DNA of 18,453 nt. Origin: Oscillospiraceae bacterium (lineage in GTDB: Bacteria; Bacillota; Clostridia; Oscillospirales; Oscillospiraceae). Both the position numbers and the translations under genes were made by a program. Positions 8,202 through 14,920 of this stretch are shown here, piece after piece (within the stretch, counting starts at the first letter, position 1; every line of letters starts with the position of its first letter). The notes beneath the pieces were generated by a model. That model saw nothing but the letters and a program-made list of their open reading frames with translations, was not told the DNA's origin and searched no databases. Where the stretch lies: the NCBI GenBank assembly GCA_029067025.1, contig JAIEFH010000272.1, forward strand, positions 1 to 18,453, given 5' to 3'.

Positions 8202-8230
8202 CCGGCCCTTCCGCACGGAGAAAGGGCCGG
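8202..8230. repeat. Unassigned hairpin in the pyrC/sensor-kinase intergenic region
   Basis: CCGGCCCTT (8202-8210) and AAGGGCCGG (8222-8230) form a perfect 9-bp stem around an 11-base loop that itself has CCG/CGG ends. It sits upstream of both divergent promoters, so it is not the terminator of either flanking gene, and neither side has a T-run. It may be a DNA-binding site, a REP-like remnant or part of a small RNA. Apart from this and the two promoters I see nothing in 8103-8358. Confidence 0.4.
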
Positions 8231-8289
8231 TGTGCCGTCCGGCTCCTGTGATTTTACAGCGATAAGCGTTATTTTGTGAAAGACTATGG

Positions 8290-8318
8290 TTGTGTATTGC
8301 GGGCAAATGCGGTATAAT
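8290..8318 (+). promoter_or_regulatory. Promoter of the hybrid sensor kinase
   Basis: A perfect TATAAT (8313-8318) is preceded at 17 bases by TTGTGT (8290-8295), a weak -35. The start would be near 8325, about 35-40 bases before the ATG. The inverted GATC pair at 8339-8350 lies in this short leader. Confidence 0.6.
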
Positions 8319-8358
8319 AAAGCTGTATGAAAATATATGATCGTCAGATCAAAAGGAT

Positions 8359-11300
8359 ATGAGCAACATGGAAGAAAAACAAAACATACGGATAACGCGC
8401 GCGCGCAGAGGAAAACGAGCGCTCTGTCTATTGCTGTGCCTTTTCATCCTCTTGTTGAACATCACGGCGGCAAACGCGGCGCAGGCGGACAATAACAAAA
8501 CGGTGAAGGCAGGCGTTTTCTACTTTGACGGCTACCATATGGAAGGCGAGGACGGCGGCCTGACCGGGTACGGCATAGAATTCCTGAACCTGGTCTCCCA
8601 ATACTCCCATCTGAACTTCTCATTTGTCGGGTATGACCAGTCCTGGGAGGATATGCTGGCCATGCTGGATCGCGGCGAGATCGACGTGGTGACGTCCGCC
8701 AGGAAAACGCCTGAGCGGGAAGAAAAATACGCCTTCTCCCTCCCCATCGGAAGAAACAGCACTGTTCTGTCCATTCAGGCGGGCAATACCAGTCAACTCT
8801 CCGGCAACTATGCCACTTACAACGGGATCACAGTGGGCGTTTTGCCCGGAAGCAGCCAGAACCAGGCCCTGGCCGAGTTTGCCCGGAAAAATGGCTTCTC
8901 CTACCAGACCCGGGAGTACGACAACGTCGGCCAGATGGCGGACGACCTGCAAAACGGAACCATTGACGCCATCCTTTCCAGCAGCCTGAGAAGGACGGAA
9001 AATGAAAAAACGCTGGATGTCATCGAAACAGACTATTTTTACGCCATTGTCCGAAAAGATGACCGGTCATTGCTGAGTGAGATCAATTATGCGATCGACC
9101 AAATGAACATCAACGAGGGAGACTGGTCCAATAATCTGTTTTACAAATATTATGGGACCGCCTATTCTTCCGGGCTCTCCTTTACCGAGCGGGAGCAGGC
9201 CTATATCCAGGACGTTGTATCCGGGAAAAAGCAGATCACGGTCACCTCTATGGGGGACCGCAAGCCCTATTCCTATGTGGAGGACGGCGAGTTGAAGGGA
9301 ATCCTGCCGGACTATTTCGCCGAGGTCATGGAGCTGGCCGGACTGCCCTATAAGCTGGTCATTCCGGCCGATCGGTCGGAGTATTACGAACTGGCGGATC
9401 ACGACGGCGTGGACGTCGTCATTGACTGGCGGCAGGACCAGTTGAAGGCCGACGAGCTCGAGCGCAGCGGGTTTTATACGAATGCCTATCTGAACACCGG
9501 GGTCGCGCTGGTGACCCGCAAGGATTTCAATGGTCAGATAAACACGCTGGCCGTAGCAGACCTTCTGGGGGACGTCGCCATTGAGCAGGACATGATCGGG
9601 AACGCCGCGGTGCTGAACTGCCAGACCAAGGAGAGCGCCCTGCAGGCCGTTTTGGACGGAAAGGCGGACGCCACCTATGTGTACACCTACACAGCCCAGT
9701 CCTTTGTGAACAACAACCCCACCGCGTCGCTGCAGTACAGCATGGTCAATTCCATGCGCTTCGACTTCAAGATGTACGTCAGGAGCAGCTGCGACCACGA
9801 GCTCATTACCATCCTAAACAAGTGCATCGGGCAGATGTCGGACGACACCATGACCCAGCTCATCACAGAGTACACGACGAACGCACCCGAAAATATGTCC
9901 TTCATCCAGTATATGCGGGCCCACCCGGGAATCGTGATCATGGCGGCGCTGCTGTCCGCCGGGGTCGCCGCCGTGATCATCGTCCTCTATCTGCGGTCAC
10001 GGTGGAGCAAAAAGCTCCTCAATGCCACAGAGCGCGCCAACCTGGAGCTGGAGAAACAGCTCTCCATTGTCAGCACCCTGAGCCGGGATTATCTCAATGT
10101 CTACACGGTCAACGCCAGGGCCGACGCCGCCAGGGTGGTAAAGCTGACGGGCTACGTGGCCCCTGGGTTGGACCCGAATTCCAAGAAAGAGGTTTCCTAC
10201 ACCGGGTTCATGCTGGATTATATCAATAACCGCGTTTTCTCCGAAGACCGGCAGTATCTGGCAGAGGCCCTGGCGCTGGACACAATCATCGAAAAGCTGG
10301 GCGCCAGCACGGAATATTCCGGAGGCTACCGGGTGCTGATCGACGGCGTGATACATACTTACCAATTCATCTGCGCAACGTATCTGGAATCGGATGGAAG
10401 CTTCCGGGATCCCAGCGACTTTTTCCTGATCGGGTTCCGAAACATCGACGAGATCGTCTGCAGGGAGCAGGAGCAGAAGGCGGTTTTGGAGACCGCCCTG
10501 GCGGAGGCCCAGCGCGCCAACATCGCCAAGACCACCTTCCTGAACAATATGTCCCATGATATTCGTACGCCAATGAACGCGATCATCGGCTTTACCTCCC
10601 TGGCCGTGTCCCACATCGGGAAACAGGAGCAGGTGGAGGGCTATCTCAGGAAAATACTCACCTCCAGCAAGCATCTGCTCAGCCTCATCAACGACATATT
10701 GGACATGAGCCGCATCGAAAGCGGCAAGGTCAAAATCGAGGAGAATGAGGCCAGCCTGCCGGAAATCATGCACGATCTGAAAACCATTGTCCAGGCCGAC
10801 GTGAAGTCAAAGCAGCTTTCCTTCCATGTGGATACGCTGGACGTCACCAACGAGACCATCATCTGCGATAAGCTCCGGCTGAACCAGGTGCTGCTGAATA
10901 TCCTGAGCAACGCCATGAAATACACCGGGCCCGGCGGGACAGTCAGTGTCCGCATCATCCAGACGGACGACGCGCCGGAGGGGTACGCCTCCTATCAGTT
11001 CCGGATCAAGGACACGGGCATCGGCATGAGCAAGGAATTCCTGAAGCACCTGTTCGAGCCCTTCGAGCGGGAGCAGACCTCCACCGTCAGCGGAATCCAG
11101 GGGACAGGGCTGGGCCTTGCCATCACCAAGAATATCGTGGACATGATGAACGGAACCATCGACGTCACCAGCGAGGAGGGGAAGGGATCGGAGTTTGTGG
11201 TCTGCTTCCAATTCCGGGTCAAGGACGATCTGGCCGACGAGTCGTATGTGGAGAAGCTGGCGGATCTGCGGGCACTGGTGGTGGACGACGACACCCATAC

Positions 11301-12069
11301 CTGCACCAGCGTGAGCAAGATGCTCTCCGACCTGGGGCTGCGCCCCGATTGGACAACCCGGGGTGAGGAGGCCGTCATCCGGACGGAGTTTGCCCTGGAG
11401 CAGGGCGATCCCTTCCGCGTATTCCTGGTCGACTGGCTGCTCCCGGACGTCAATGGCGTCGAGACGGCCCGGCGGCTGCGCAGGTTTGTGGGCGAGGATG
11501 CCGCCATCATCATCCTCACCGCATATGACTGGTCCGACATCGAGGCGGAAGCGAAAGAGGCGGGCGTCACGGCGTTCTGTTCCAAGCCGCTGTTTTTGTC
11601 CGAGCTCCGAGAGGTTCTGACGGCGCCCTACAAGGAAATGGAGGCGCAAGAAGAACAGGATTCGTCCGTGCGGCTCCTTGCCGGCAAAAAGGTGCTTCTG
11701 GTGGAAGACAATGAATTGAACCAGGAGATCGCCTTGACGGTGCTGGAGGAAGCCGGGCTGATCGTTGATACAGCGGATGACGGGACTGAGGCAGTCGAGG
11801 CCATCCAAACCGCGCAGGCCGGCGCCTATGACATCATCCTGATGGATATTCAAATGCCAGTGATGGACGGCTACACGGCCGCCCGAACCATCCGCGCCAT
11901 GGACGACCCCGCCAAAGCCAAGATCCCCATCGTGGCCATGACGGCCAACGCCTTTGAGGAGGATCGGCAGAAGGCGTTCGACGCGGGTATGGACGGTCAC
12001 GTGCCCAAGCCCATCGACATCCCGAAGCTGATGGAAACCTTGGAGATGATCCTATCGGACGAAGGGTAA
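8359..12069 (+). CDS. Hybrid sensor histidine kinase with two extracytoplasmic solute-binding domains (BvgS-like)
   Basis: This is a membrane two-component sensor of 1236 residues. Order: signal/anchor segment about 20-42 (CLLLCLFILLLN); two tandem family-3 solute-binding domains (about 48-275 and 288-515) outside the cell; one TM helix about 525-547; a PAS-like region 570-700; HisKA with H733 in MSHDIRTPMNAIIGF; HATPase with LLNILSNAMKYT, DTGIGMS and GTGLGLAIT; receiver 1 with D1025 (FLVDWLLPD); receiver 2 with D1163 (ILMDIQMPVMDGY). It ends after receiver 2 and has no Hpt domain, so phosphorelay needs a separate partner. No response regulator lies beside it. Such sensors usually detect an amino acid or similar small ligand, but the ligand cannot be read here. 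Start: the second ATG at 8368 has better spacing from AAAAGGA and may be the real one. It is a single-gene unit. Confidence 0.93.
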   Translation: MSNMEEKQNIRITRARRGKRALCLLLCLFILLLNITAANAAQADNNKTVKAGVFYFDGYHMEGEDGGLTGYGIEFLNLVSQYSHLNFSFVGYDQSWEDMLAMLDRGEIDVVTSARKTPEREEKYAFSLPIGRNSTVLSIQAGNTSQLSGNYATYNGITVGVLPGSSQNQALAEFARKNGFSYQTREYDNVGQMADDLQNGTIDAILSSSLRRTENEKTLDVIETDYFYAIVRKDDRSLLSEINYAIDQMNINEGDWSNNLFYKYYGTAYSSGLSFTEREQAYIQDVVSGKKQITVTSMGDRKPYSYVEDGELKGILPDYFAEVMELAGLPYKLVIPADRSEYYELADHDGVDVVIDWRQDQLKADELERSGFYTNAYLNTGVALVTRKDFNGQINTLAVADLLGDVAIEQDMIGNAAVLNCQTKESALQAVLDGKADATYVYTYTAQSFVNNNPTASLQYSMVNSMRFDFKMYVRSSCDHELITILNKCIGQMSDDTMTQLITEYTTNAPENMSFIQYMRAHPGIVIMAALLSAGVAAVIIVLYLRSRWSKKLLNATERANLELEKQLSIVSTLSRDYLNVYTVNARADAARVVKLTGYVAPGLDPNSKKEVSYTGFMLDYINNRVFSEDRQYLAEALALDTIIEKLGASTEYSGGYRVLIDGVIHTYQFICATYLESDGSFRDPSDFFLIGFRNIDEIVCREQEQKAVLETALAEAQRANIAKTTFLNNMSHDIRTPMNAIIGFTSLAVSHIGKQEQVEGYLRKILTSSKHLLSLINDILDMSRIESGKVKIEENEASLPEIMHDLKTIVQADVKSKQLSFHVDTLDVTNETIICDKLRLNQVLLNILSNAMKYTGPGGTVSVRIIQTDDAPEGYASYQFRIKDTGIGMSKEFLKHLFEPFEREQTSTVSGIQGTGLGLAITKNIVDMMNGTIDVTSEEGKGSEFVVCFQFRVKDDLADESYVEKLADLRALVVDDDTHTCTSVSKMLSDLGLRPDWTTRGEEAVIRTEFALEQGDPFRVFLVDWLLPDVNGVETARRLRRFVGEDAAIIILTAYDWSDIEAEAKEAGVTAFCSKPLFLSELREVLTAPYKEMEAQEEQDSSVRLLAGKKVLLVEDNELNQEIALTVLEEAGLIVDTADDGTEAVEAIQTAQAGAYDIILMDIQMPVMDGYTAARTIRAMDDPAKAKIPIVAMTANAFEEDRQKAFDAGMDGHVPKPIDIPKLMETLEMILSDEG

Positions 12070-12173
12070 ACGGCCATTGTTCGGAATGTGAACCGACGCT
12101 GTACGACTGACGAACGACTTGCCAAGGCGGGGAACGCGCTGGCGGACGCTCTGAATTTCTCAAAAATAAAAAG

Positions 12174-12202
12174 AAGGGGTGTCCAATATCTGGACGCCCC
12201 TT
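12174..12202 (-). terminator. Strong hairpin terminator between sensor kinase and tRNA site
   Basis: A 12-bp stem (12174-12185 with 12191-12202, one T-G wobble, 5-base loop ATATC). On the - strand it is followed by CTTTTTATTTTTG, a good intrinsic terminator for transcripts arriving from the tRNA side. On the + strand the tail GGCTTTC is weaker but it may also end the sensor-kinase transcript. I see no convincing gene in 12070-12329. Confidence 0.7.
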
Positions 12203-12293
12203 CCGGCTTTCTGTGACACTTTTTTACTGTTGGCCTGTGACAGCTTTCGATTCCATAACAATTTTCCTATAAATGGAAACAGTAAACAAATGG

Positions 12294-12327
12294 GAAAGCC
12301 TTGAACCCGTTGGGATTCAAGGCTTTC
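12294..12327 (-). terminator. Hairpin directly after the tRNA 3' end
   Basis: GAAAGCCTTGAA (12294-12305) and TTCAAGGCTTTC (12316-12327) form a perfect 12-bp stem with a 10-base loop. On the - strand it begins 2 bases after the CCA end of the tRNA fragment. It fits a tRNA 3' processing or termination hairpin. The T-run is weak (CCCATTTGTTT). Confidence 0.5.
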
Positions 12328-12329
12328 TT

Positions 12330-12372
12330 TGGTACGGCTGAAGGGATTCGAACCCCCGACCTTTTGGTTCGT
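12330..12372 (-). tRNA. 3' half of a tRNA, probably Arg(ACG): attachment-site remnant
   Basis: On the - strand 43 bases correspond exactly to tRNA positions 34-76. They are anticodon ACG followed by AA, strand CCAAA, variable loop AGGTC, T arm GGGGG-TTCGAAT-CCCTT, acceptor strand CAGCCGT, A73 and encoded CCA. Upstream, where the D arm and acceptor 5' strand (ACGGCTG or GCGGCTG) should be, nothing matches. It is therefore not a functional tRNA gene. This is the fragment left when an element integrates in a tRNA gene. The Arg assignment rests on reading 34-36 as ACG and is moderately sure. Confidence 0.75.
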
Positions 12373-12382
12373 AGTTCCAAAA
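12362..12382. other. Putative integrase core site at the anticodon stem-loop
   Basis: On the + strand TTTTGG (12362-12367), a 9-base centre TTCGTAGTT and CCAAAA (12377-12382) form an inverted repeat. One arm is the tRNA anticodon-stem 3' strand and the centre covers the anticodon loop. Tyrosine integrases are known to use tRNA anticodon arms as inverted core sites. The other arm would be element DNA. A second palindrome, AAAACG-gg-CGTTTT (12379-12392), adjoins it. Confidence 0.6.
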
Positions 12383-12472
12383 CGGGCGTTTTCCATCGTT
12401 TCGTAAAATCCTATAAAGTGTTGCGGCACAACGGTTTCCGCCTTTTGACTGTTTTGTATCGTAGTGTAAAAT

Positions 12473-12512
12473 AGTTGAACTTTTCATAATGGAGTTGAAT
12501 TTTTGTTGAATT
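12473..12512 (+). repeat. Left cluster of AGTTGAAT motifs (putative integrase arm sites)
   Basis: Three copies occur in one orientation: AGTTGAAC (12473-12480), AGTTGAATTTTT (12493-12504) and TGTTGAATT (12504-12512). They lie about 100 bases inside the putative core site. The same motif recurs after the integrase at the other end of the island, which is the expected layout of arm-type sites bound by the integrase N-terminal domain. Confidence 0.5.
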
Positions 12513-12536
12513 CTCATGTCCCATAAAACGGACATA

Positions 12537-12573
12537 AAGCAAGGGCTGGGGGAATCGCCCCCGGCCCTTGCTT
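12537..12573 (-). terminator. Terminator after the Uma2 gene
   Basis: A 16-bp stem (12537-12552 with 12558-12573, a single T-G wobble) with loop AATCG begins 3 bases past the Uma2 stop. On the - strand it is followed by TTTATG. It closes the RHH-Uma2 operon and insulates it from the attachment-site region. Confidence 0.75.
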
Positions 12574-12575
12574 CG

Positions 12576-13148
12576 TCATTCAGAAAATACCTTGCTCAGC
12601 TCGATAAAGCAGCCATCCAGCACGTTGACCTTTGCTACGCCCTGCCGGTCATAGACCTCATGGAGCTGCAAAGAGCCATCCCGCTGCAAGAATACCTGCA
12701 CCGTCTGCTCCTCTGGGCTGACAATCCAGTATTCCCGCACCCCGGCCCGCTGGTACAGGCCCAGCTTGACAAGGCGGTCATGCCGCTGGGTTGACGGGGA
12801 AAGGATTTCCACCACCATGTCCGGGGCACCCTTGCAACCGTGTTTGTCCAGTTTGCCCCGGTCACATACAACGGAAATATCCGGCTCCACCATCGTGTCC
12901 ACATCTTCCGGGCTGTCCCCGTCCTTCTCAAAGAGCCGGACGGCAAAGGGGGCTGGATAAGCCTTGCACCGTTTCCCCTCCAGATAGTTTCCGAGCTGCC
13001 GGCATATCTCAAAACTAATTTCCTGGTGGATTCTGGACGGTGGGGCCATCATGACAGGCTCCCCGTCAATAATCTCCGCCCGCTCGTTCTCGTCCCATGC
13101 CAAGACATCCGCAAAGGTGTACCGAGCCTTTTCTGCTGGTAGTGCCAT
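12576..13148 (-). CDS. Uma2-family (DUF820) putative PD-(D/E)XK endonuclease
   Basis: This 190-residue protein matches the Uma2 family in length and pattern: a start ending in DVLAWDE...EIIDGE, then MMAPPSRIHQEI, the nuclease-core residues E88-P-D90 and D110...E114-ILSPST, then a D/K/Y-rich stretch and GVREYWIVSPEEQTVQVF. The family has the fold and acidic residues of PD-(D/E)XK nucleases. Its biological role is poorly known and cutting activity is inferred. AAAGGG upstream of ATG 13148 serves as a ribosome site. It starts 29 bases after the RHH gene on the same strand, so the two form an operon driven from the promoter near 13773-13801. It is the only clear cargo-like enzyme in the left half of the island. 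Confidence 0.88.
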   Translation of the reverse strand: MALPAEKARYTFADVLAWDENERAEIIDGEPVMMAPPSRIHQEISFEICRQLGNYLEGKRCKAYPAPFAVRLFEKDGDSPEDVDTMVEPDISVVCDRGKLDKHGCKGAPDMVVEILSPSTQRHDRLVKLGLYQRAGVREYWIVSPEEQTVQVFLQRDGSLQLHEVYDRQGVAKVNVLDGCFIELSKVFSE

Positions 13149-13177
13149 ACAATCACCCTTTCGCCATTGTTTCCCTA

Positions 13178-13711
13178 TCAGGAGGGATTGATACCCATTT
13201 TGAACGACCTATCATCCCGTTTCTGCTGTTCCGCTACCGCACGGGCCACGAAGTCCACCACCATTTCCCCTGTGCGTTCTGCGGCCTGTTGTGCGGCCTC
13301 CAGGGTGTCCGGGGGCAGATATATGATCCCCAGGCGCTCACATCTGGCCTTGTCCAAGTCCACCGCGCCCACATCGCGGAAAATCTTTGAAAGATTCTCC
13401 CATGCTTTTTCCTTCTCGACAGGAGAAGGCTGTTTTCCCGCTTCTGCGCCCTCCTGGGCCGTTCTGACGGCTTCGGAGAAAGATACCACCCCTGCCCCCT
13501 GCGTCGATTCTAGGGCCGTTCTTGGCCCGTTATGGTGGTCTTGTGATATTTGGTTGTCTATGGCGCGGTTGATGAAGCCATTGACGCTCTCGCCCTGGGC
13601 TTCAGCGTGGGCCTGTATGGTGTCCTTCTTCCCTTTGGGGACGGTTAGGTTGATGCGGTCATAGGCTTTGGCGATATACTTATTATGCGCTCGGGTGCTT
13701 GCCTTTCCCAT
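13178..13711 (-). CDS. Arc-type ribbon-helix-helix DNA-binding protein
   Basis: It has 177 residues. The N-terminal 55 residues look like a ribbon-helix-helix unit (strand DRINLTVPKG, helix KKDTIQAHAEAQ, turn GES, helix VNGFINRAIDNQI). A second, similar stretch lies near the C-terminus (GIIYLPPDTLEAAQQAAERT, then VVDFVARAVAEQQ), so it may be a double RHH protein. The middle is acidic and probably a linker. RHH proteins act as dimeric repressors, antitoxins or partition factors. Three ATGATTGCGCAA repeats lie directly upstream and overlap its promoter, so autoregulation is likely. AAAGGAG sits before ATG 13711. It is followed after 29 bases by the Uma2 gene. Confidence 0.75.
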   Translation of the reverse strand: MGKASTRAHNKYIAKAYDRINLTVPKGKKDTIQAHAEAQGESVNGFINRAIDNQISQDHHNGPRTALESTQGAGVVSFSEAVRTAQEGAEAGKQPSPVEKEKAWENLSKIFRDVGAVDLDKARCERLGIIYLPPDTLEAAQQAAERTGEMVVDFVARAVAEQQKRDDRSFKMGINPS

Positions 13712-13772
13712 TGCTTTCTCTCCTTTGGTCGGGAGCCTCCAAAATTGGAGGTTCCTCTTCCAGTATGGTTAT

Positions 13773-13801
13773 ATTATACCACTTTGTCTATGATTGCGCA
13801 A
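13773..13801 (-). promoter_or_regulatory. Promoter of the RHH-Uma2 operon
   Basis: On the - strand a perfect TATAAT (13778-13773) lies 17 bases after TTGCGC (13801-13796). The weak -35 is inside repeat copy 1 (13790-13801), so a protein bound there would block the promoter. Confidence 0.6.
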
Positions 13802-13870
13802 GTACAATAATACACAAATATGATTGCGCAACATTGTACAGTTTGCCTATTGATATGATTGCGCAATCAT
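13790..13870. repeat. Three ATGATTGCGCAA repeats (operator array)
   Basis: Identical 12-mers ATGATTGCGCAA occur at 13790-13801, 13820-13831 and 13855-13866, spaced 30 and 35 bases, close to whole helical turns. The third extends to a perfect 16-bp palindrome, ATGATTGCGCAATCAT (13855-13870). An outer inverted pair, GTACAAT (13802-13808) and ATTGTAC (13833-13839), brackets copy 2. The array overlaps both divergent promoters. The likely binder is the adjacent RHH protein. Confidence 0.75.
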
Positions 13871-13878
13871 GTTATAAT
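13850..13878 (+). promoter_or_regulatory. Promoter of the small + strand genes, with an operator palindrome in its spacer
   Basis: TTGATA (13850-13855), a 17-base spacer and TATAAT (13873-13878) make a near-consensus promoter. Almost the whole spacer is the palindromic third repeat, so binding there would occlude RNA polymerase. The start would be near 13885. Confidence 0.75.
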
Positions 13879-13884
13879 TCATAA

Positions 13885-14036
13885 TGTCAGGAGGGAACAG
13901 CAGCGGCCAAGTGGAGAAGGCCCCAGGGTAAAGAACCACAGATAAGAGCGGAACGGGATTTGAAAGCTATAGAGAGCGAGTAACAGAAGCCCACCGCCGC
14001 CGGTGCTCCCCCACATCAACAAAGGAGGTTTACACC
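13885..14036 (+). other. Long untranslated leader of the small-gene operon
   Basis: About 150 bases separate the predicted transcription start from ATG 14037. It contains AGGAGGGAAC near its 5' end without a following long ORF (only a 15-codon frame from ATG 13885) and a purine-rich middle. I recognise no known RNA family. Confidence 0.35.
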
Positions 14037-14312
14037 ATGAGCATGAACGAGATGGAAAGCAAGATCCGGGAGTTGCGCTCCCTCCAGCGGCTGATCGAGG
14101 AAGCCCAGGCCGAAGCGGAAGCCATCAAGGACGGAATCAAGGCCCAGCTCACCGCCCAGGGGGTGGATGAGCTTCAGGCCGGGGAGTACCGGGTCACCTG
14201 GAAGGCCGTCACCAGCTCCAGGCTGGACGGCAAGGCTCTCAAGGCGGCGCTGCCGGACGTGGCCGAACGCTTCACCACCACCAGCACCATGCGCCGGTTC
14301 TGCGTGGCATGA
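14037..14312 (+). CDS. Small coiled-coil protein of unknown function
   Basis: It has 91 residues, begins at ATG 14037 with AAAGGAGG at good spacing, and is the first gene of the + strand set. Residues 3-45 are a predicted charged coiled coil (EMESKIRELRSLQRLIEEAQ). The rest is a compact domain with GEYRVTWKAVTSSRLDGKAL and ends in MRRFCVA. The pattern resembles small phage and integrative-element proteins, some of which are encoded beside phage recombination nucleases. I have no firm family name. It is probably expressed from the 13850-13878 promoter and so controlled by the repeat array. Confidence 0.75.
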   Translation: MSMNEMESKIRELRSLQRLIEEAQAEAEAIKDGIKAQLTAQGVDELQAGEYRVTWKAVTSSRLDGKALKAALPDVAERFTTTSTMRRFCVA

Positions 14313-14313
14313 G

Positions 14314-14351
14314 GGAAGCGCCCATACGGGGCCATCCGCACAGGCGCTTCC
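14314..14351 (+). repeat. Hairpin after the coiled-coil gene
   Basis: GGAAGCGCC (14314-14322) pairs perfectly with GGCGCTTCC (14343-14351) around a 20-base loop, starting one base past the stop. It has no T-run, so it is probably not a simple terminator. Confidence 0.4.
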
Positions 14352-14370
14352 ATCCACATCAACCAAAGAA

Positions 14371-14412
14371 GAAAGGGCGGCGAGCCGTCAGCCAAACCGC
14401 CGCCGCCCTTTC
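14371..14412 (+). repeat. Second intergenic hairpin
   Basis: GAAAGGGCGGCG (14371-14382) pairs perfectly with CGCCGCCCTTTC (14401-14412) around an 18-base loop. With the preceding hairpin it fills the gap between two small genes of the same transcript. It may stabilise or process the mRNA. No T-run follows. Confidence 0.45.
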
Positions 14413-14445
14413 CTCCATGGTAAACGACACAGGAGGAAAAGTCAA

Positions 14446-14655
14446 GTGAGAATCTATTTCCTGAATTTTGCCGAGTGCCCCCGCTGCACCGGGTGTGCTC
14501 ATTACAAACGGCTCACATCCCAATACAAGCACAGCCCCAAAGTATGCTACTACGCCCTTGATACAGGGCATTGCCGGGGCGAGCCTGTCCAACACTGCAC
14601 AAAAAATACAGCCGTTGCCGTTGCGACGGCACAATGGAGGGATTACATATGGTAA
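14446..14655 (+). CDS. Small cysteine-rich protein, probably metal-binding
   Basis: It has 69 residues and starts at GTG 14446, which has a strong AGGAGG 9 bases upstream; earlier in-frame starts lack a ribosome site and overlap the previous gene. Six cysteines are at 11, 14, 17, 34, 43 and 51 in the order C-PR-C-TG-C...C...C...C, with histidines at 19, 29, 42 and 50. This suggests one or two structural zinc sites. The family is unknown to me. Its TAA overlaps the ATG of the next (truncated) gene, so the pair was translationally coupled. Confidence 0.7.
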   Translation: MRIYFLNFAECPRCTGCAHYKRLTSQYKHSPKVCYYALDTGHCRGEPVQHCTKNTAVAVATAQWRDYIW

Positions 14656-14715
14656 AAGAACTCAACCTGTACAATGACCTACGCAAAACCCAAACCCTGC
14701 TACGCCGCCTTGCAT
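14649..14715 (+). pseudogene. 5' fragment of a + strand element gene, cut near 14715
   Basis: ATG 14649 follows GGAGGG and overlaps the previous stop. It encodes a normal-looking helical start (MVKELNLYNDLRKTQTLLRR) for about 22 residues. After that the frame runs into sequence that makes sense only as the opposite-strand gene below. The 3' part of the gene has been lost. The breakpoint is estimated to within about 10 bases. Confidence 0.5.
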
Positions 14716-14719
14716 CTGC

Positions 14720-14830
14720 CGCCCCGTCCTGCGTGTCCAGCATGACTTTTGCGGCGTCCTCGGGGGTTGTGTACCGCTCCCCCTCGGGCAGTGTCCATAG
14801 TCTGGAATCATGGCGGAATGTGTGTTTCAT
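14720..14830 (-). pseudogene. 5' fragment of a - strand element gene, cut near 14715
   Basis: From ATG 14830, with GGGAGAG before it, the frame encodes about 37 residues with gene-like composition (RLWTLPEGERYTTPEDAAKV). It then runs into the complement of the + strand genes and continues only as a shadow. Its 3' part has been lost at the same junction that cut the convergent gene. Product unknown. Confidence 0.45.
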
Positions 14831-14920
14831 GTTCTTCTCTCCCTTCCTGTCAGAAATCGCCCCACAGCGTCATTAAGCCCGTTGTAGGAGTTTCGGAATA
14901 TCCCAGCCCTCCCGAACCCA

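Noticed and set aside
12100..12216. + strand stretch reading DERLAKAGNALADALNFSKI after the sensor kinase
   Set aside because: It looks protein-like but has no ribosome site, runs through the terminator stem and is short. It is at most a remnant of an old gene.
12160..12535. Two overlapping - strand frames containing NQKVGGSNPFSRTK and KGRGFESLQPYQ
   Set aside because: These are translations of the tRNA 3' half and its surroundings, a common annotation artefact.
13790..13870. The ATGATTGCGCAA repeats as CRISPR repeats or replication iterons
   Set aside because: There are only three copies with unequal 18 and 23-base gaps, no cas genes and no Rep protein nearby. Their overlap with two promoters favours operators.
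14446..14655. A longer 162-residue frame starting at 14167 for the Cys-rich protein
   Set aside because: Its first 93 codons overlap the coiled-coil gene and the hairpins. The GTG at 14446 has the only good ribosome site.
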